A DNA stretch of 64,000 nucleotides from Dryas octopetala. Its lineage: Eukaryota; Streptophyta; Magnoliopsida; Rosales; Rosaceae. Shown here one piece after another: positions 60,205 through 64,000 of this stretch. Within the stretch, counting starts at the first letter, position 1. Every line of letters begins with the position of its first letter. The stretch covers positions 9,114,001 through 9,178,000 of the forward strand of contig OY992832.1 in the NCBI GenBank assembly GCA_963921425.1, read 5' to 3'. A model generated the notes under the pieces. The model made no database searches. It saw only the letters and a program-made list of their open reading frames with translations, and was not told the DNA's origin. The translations under genes were made by a program, and so were the position numbers.

Positions 60205-60954
60205 ATGTCTCGAAGGTATGACAGCCGAACCACAATCTTCTCCCCAGAAGGTCGTCTTTACCAAGTTGAGTATGCTATGGAGGCCATCGGAAATGCAGGA
60301 ACTGCAATTGGTATATTGTCAAAAGATGGAGTTGTGTTAGTAGGTGAAAAGAAGGTGACTTCCAAACTCCTTCAAACCTCTACATCAACTGAGAAGATGT
60401 ACAAGATTGATGACCATGTTGCATGTGCTGTGGCTGGAATAATGTCTGATGCCAACATCCTTATCAACACAGCTAGGGTCCAAGCGCAGCGCTATACATT
60501 TGCTTACCAAGAGCCAATGCCTGTGGAACAACTAGTCCAATCTCTCTGTGACACCAAACAAGGTTACACACAGTTTGGTGGGCTCCGTCCATTTGGTGTT
60601 TCATTTCTGTTTGCAGGCTGGGACAAAAATTATGGGTTTCAGCTTTACATGAGTGACCCAAGTGGAAACTATGGTGGTTGGAAGGCTGCAGCGATTGGGG
60701 CAAACAACCAGGCCGCACAATCAATGCTTAAGCAGGACTACAAGGATGAAATCACAAGAGAAGAGGCAGTTGAGCTTGCACTCAAGGTCCTCAGTAAGAC
60801 AATGGACAGCACTAGTCTGACTTCAGATAAGCTTGAATTAGCTGAAGTCTTCCTATTGCCTTCAGGTAAAGTGAAGTACCAAGTGTGCTCACCAGATGCA
60901 CTGAGCAGGCTGTTGGTGAGGAGTGGAGTGACACAACCTGCTGCTGAGGCTTAA
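60205..60954 (+). CDS. PAC1: 20S proteasome subunit alpha-3 (PAC1)
   Basis: One coding exon of 249 residues, the usual length. The N-terminus carries the alpha-subunit signature ([20 protein letters not shown]), whose first helix gates the proteasome channel. The NTN-hydrolase fold follows with GDDH-type core [12 protein letters not shown] and the C-terminal half [16 protein letters not shown]. Alpha subunits lack the catalytic N-terminal Thr and form the outer rings of the 20S core, in cytosol and nucleus. The protein matches plant PAC1 (alpha type-4 in animal naming) nearly throughout. No coding introns are present, and a long leader intron is likely upstream. Confidence 0.97.
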   Translation: MSRRYDSRTTIFSPEGRLYQVEYAMEAIGNAGTAIGILSKDGVVLVGEKKVTSKLLQTSTSTEKMYKIDDHVACAVAGIMSDANILINTARVQAQRYTFAYQEPMPVEQLVQSLCDTKQGYTQFGGLRPFGVSFLFAGWDKNYGFQLYMSDPSGNYGGWKAAAIGANNQAAQSMLKQDYKDEITREEAVELALKVLSKTMDSTSLTSDKLELAEVFLLPSGKVKYQVCSPDALSRLLVRSGVTQPAAEA

Positions 60955-62199
60955 GTTACTGTGTTCTAATATGACTTTCAGAAAATGATTTGGCACATAA
61001 CATTTGGAAATTGTATGTTTTATTTGTATGACTTTCTTTCAAATAGACATGATGGATTCTGCTTTGGTAACTCCTTCTGCTATTAAATTGATGAAATTTG
61101 GTAAGAGGATCTGTTGTACTTGGGTTTCTTGAATGTGCCAAATGAGAAAAACTTGTGTGGGGCTATTCTTGTTATGTGACAATGGTAATGCTAAGGTAGA
61201 ACAATTCAATTAAAAATATGACGTGTCCACAATTTGATGATAAATTTTTATTATTTTTTAAAGATATGTCATCTTTGAACTTGATTGCTTTACCATGTGG
61301 CAGAAACAACTTCACTCAAGGTTTTTTGTATTTTTTTTTTCCTGCTAGAGGGACTATGTTCATGTGCTTATTGATGTCTTCAATGGCCTAAAATCCAAAT
61401 ATTTTAAACAAGTAAATGCCATATTGATGAAATAGAAAAAAAAAAATGATAAAATCTGTAAGACTCACTTGAAAAAAGGACTTGTTACTTGTCAGGTGTG
61501 TGACTATTTCTCACATATCACATTTAGGCCCCACCTCACACATGTGCACGTGTCAATACAACGTTCATGTGGTGTGTTAACCCATGGTCTTGGAAGTTGG
61601 CATAGATTTGGAAAAATCTATAAAACCAGGGAACCTGAATGAGTATTCTGCTTTCCGGTTGACAATACCACAGGCAAGTCCATAGATTTGGATGTTCCTC
61701 GGACTTCAGCCTATGTGAACTTTGCCTTACAACCCTCGCATTTTATTTTTATTTATACTTTCAACCCTCGTATTTTAGTTTTATTTATCTTAACACTAAC
61801 ATACTCTGATGCACAATAATATTCTTAAATAAATTAAGTAATTACTTAAAATTTTTGTTTTGCTTTACCTTCATTTACAATTTTCTTTATTCTATTTTTG
61901 GGTAACGAAAAAAAATCCTTTAAGACTTGCTATCGGTACAAGATTTTAGGATAAAGTTTTGATACATATAATCCTAGCCAAATTGCTGTACATATAGTAG
62001 TATTTTCGATTTACTTGCAAGGGGGGCTTAAAGAAGCAAAAGTTAAAACTGAGGGGTAAAAATTTAAAAACCAAGAATTGAGACATTCAAACACACTACC
62101 ACCAAAATCTAGGGACGTAGATACAATTAACTCCCGCTGCTGTATTCAGTAATCTGCTTGGGAAAGAAGGAAAAAGATTGATTGTTGGTTGTATATAAT
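60955..62199. other. PAC1 3' region and intergenic DNA
   Basis: AT-rich, no gene seen. 61190-61320 has weak inverted similarity at its ends, not enough to call an element. Confidence 0.45.
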
Positions 62200-62309
62200 A
62201 AATTGAGGAGCCTATTAGCTTCGTCCCATGAGTGTGCAGCTCAAGCTAACTTCCACGACTTTGCGCTTTGACGGAAGCAACTCAGATTCGCCTCCATTTC
62301 ACCATCTGG
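62200..62309 (+). other. Candidate leader exon of the HAD hydrolase gene, with a uORF
   Basis: The sequence ends CCATCTGG with donor GTATGC at 62310. An acceptor (AAATGCAG) ends at 63208. If these are joined, the ATG at 62228 opens a short frame of 30 codons that stops soon after the junction (GIA then TGA), upstream of the main start at 63347. Start and use of this exon are inferred. Confidence 0.4.
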
Positions 62310-63346
62310 GTATGCTTCAAAATCTCATCTTGTTCAGTATTTTCAATTTTTCTTGGTTCATGGGATATTGGGACCGTTTTGTTTTTAAGTTTTTAAGTCA
62401 GTTGAGACTTAAGTTTGACTCAGCTGGTATCTTATCGTTTCCAAGCTGCATTTCTCTCTGTTTTTTTTTTTTTTTTTTTTCTGTCATCGGTGAACTTGTT
62501 TCATTTCTGTTGTTGATAATATAGTGCAGTTTTCTTCTTTATTGCTTTGAATCTGAATGCTTTTTTTATTTTTTATTGTTTTTAATCTGTTAGTGGAGCC
62601 TTTTTGTTTATGCATTCTTTATTGGATGGTTTTTGGCAAATAAGAACAGAAATGGATTGGAGTATCTGCAATTTTCAGCAAGGTCTAACTTTTTTATTTT
62701 AATGGTTGGGGGATGAATAGAAAAGGCTAACTTTTACTGATGCAAATAAAATTTGGTGTGATCTGGGCATCTGGGTATGAAAGGCTAAATTTTACTGATG
62801 CAATTCTGTAATTAGTGATTTGTGATGTCTGTATCTTATTCCTTTTTTGGGGGTTATATATTGTCAGAAACTAAGAGGCAATGCCTTTTAAAAAAAAAAA
62901 CATTTTTCCGGTTAAGACTAAAATGCTTCAGTAGAAAATGCAGATATATCTGATGCAGGTCATTTCTTTCCATTCCTTTTTCCTACACTGAGGTAATTGA
63001 ACAAAAGGAGATTCATATTAGTTTTATTTTTACAAGGAAGAAAGTGAAGAGAAAAGAATGATATTAGTATACGGGAATTTTACCAAGGTTCTATAATTTG
63101 ATTGAGTCCTTTGCAATCTTATCATCCGATAGAATTATGTCAACAGACTAATTATATGAAATTCGACTTTGCACTTCATAACCTAATAAATCTACAATGC
63201 AAATGCAGGGATTGCTTGAACTACTGATGAGGTTGGTTGATCTGTGGCATTAGTTGATGCTTTGATCCTAACATATACTGGAAGTTCCTAAATAATCATT
63301 TTCTGAAAACTTTCAATTTTGAGGAATCACACACACCGGTTTTACA

Positions 63347-64000
63347 ATGTCAATATCGTCAAAATTGTCAAAACTGCGGTGCATTACAGTGGATGTTACT
63401 GGTACACTGATAGCTTACAAGGGGGAGCTTGGTGACTACTATTGCATGGCAGCCAAATCGGTAGGGCTGCCATGCCCTGACTACAAAAGGGTGCATGAGG
63501 GCTTCAAACATGCATATAAAGATATGGCAAAAAATTATCCATGTTTTGGGCATGCTGCAAAAATGCCCAACATCGTTTGGTGGAAAACTTGTGTCAGAGA
63601 CTCCTTTATGAGGGTAAGATAATTCAGATGGTCAGTGGATCTTTTGGCATGACTCATTGTTAATGACTAGATTGTTGCCGATCATTGTATGTCATGTCAA
63701 GGTTTGGTGGTACTTGCATGATTTATTTGAAAGGCAGGTGCCTCTGAATAACTCACAGAATTTGATAATCTAGAATAATGAGAACACCATCCCCCTTAGT
63801 AGCATTGTGATGCCCCTTAGTAGCATTGTGATGATAAAACAGTCATCAGCTAAGGACTTTGTTCTGCATTTTCTTTGATATTTTCCTACTAGGCGCATTA
63901 TGAAATGTGAATCTTATTTTGCTGATAGGCTGGATACCATTATGATGAGGAGACATTTGAGAAAGTGTTTCGACGCATATATGCATCTTTTGGTTCGGCT
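63347..64000 (+). CDS. HAD-superfamily hydrolase, HDHD3-like, 3' end missing
   Basis: Two exons are visible, 63347-63613 and 63929-64000 (runs off the window), giving 113 residues. The N-terminus RCITVDVTGTL is HAD motif I: the nucleophile Asp is kept, but the second Asp of DxDxT is Thr-Gly here, as in the HDHD3 group. The cap region follows (YYCMAAKSVGLPCPDYKRVH, IVWWKTCVRDSF, YDEETFEKVFRRIY), nearly identical to what I recall of a conserved plant HAD protein (At1g14310 type). HAD enzymes hydrolyse phosphate esters; the substrate of this group is unknown. Motifs II-IV lie beyond the window. The ATG chosen starts just before motif I; a leader exon upstream might add a uORF. Confidence 0.88.

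Noticed and set aside
61190-61320. Possible MITE with weak inverted ends
   Set aside because: Complementarity is patchy and no target duplication is visible.

Overview
The window is plant nuclear DNA: AT-rich, with GT-AG introns, CT and TA microsatellites and small DNA transposons. Its proteins match eudicot families throughout. I infer a woody eudicot, possibly Rosaceae (Prunus or Malus type), from the look of the UGT71, UFO and ZIP proteins; this is not proven. No prokaryotic systems, CRISPR arrays or operons are present, and I found no convincing wholly new system. The most unusual items are a glycosyltransferase with Asn at the catalytic His position, a threefold exon-pair repeat in DNA polymerase eta, a fold-back ZIP gene relic, and several transposons with recognisable target-site duplications.

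Layout. 1-5980 (+): 3' part of an ASI1/IBM2/SG1-type BAH-RRM chromatin regulator. 8471-16812 (+): two intact ZIP metal transporters flanking a broken third copy, inside a local tandem duplication. 17168-20077: a probable solo LTR. 20611-21192: a GC-rich fold-back element with a target-site duplication. 22309-23815 (+): a VMA21-like V-ATPase assembly factor. 24575-28869 (+): SUF4 zinc-finger protein. 30281-31993: a second fold-back element, a 200-N assembly gap and a TIR element. 32099-35958 (+): ERA-like organellar GTPase (ERG2 type). 37348-38616 (-): UNUSUAL FLORAL ORGANS (UFO). UFO, the ERA GTPase and SUF4 are also consecutive in Arabidopsis, as I recall the locus numbers, so 24.5-38.6 kb is probably an ancient conserved block.

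39-45 kb is a repeat-rich intergenic tract containing a 652-bp hAT-type element with an 8-bp target duplication. 45568-47013 (+): an intronless UGT71-family glycosyltransferase. 47359-47551 and 49273-49465 (+): two U2 snRNA genes, each with plant USE, TATA and 3' box. 50132-50496: a MULE-type MITE. 50928-57429 (+): DNA polymerase eta in 16 exons. 60205-60954 (+): 20S proteasome subunit alpha-3 (PAC1). 63347-64000 (+): 5' part of a HAD-like hydrolase.

The genes are mostly independent loci. Links are limited to the ZIP tandem family, the U2 pair, and the conserved UFO-ERG2-SUF4 neighbourhood, which holds two regulators of flowering. Exon boundaries were set by hand from GT/AG sites, reading-phase continuity and family similarity recalled from memory.
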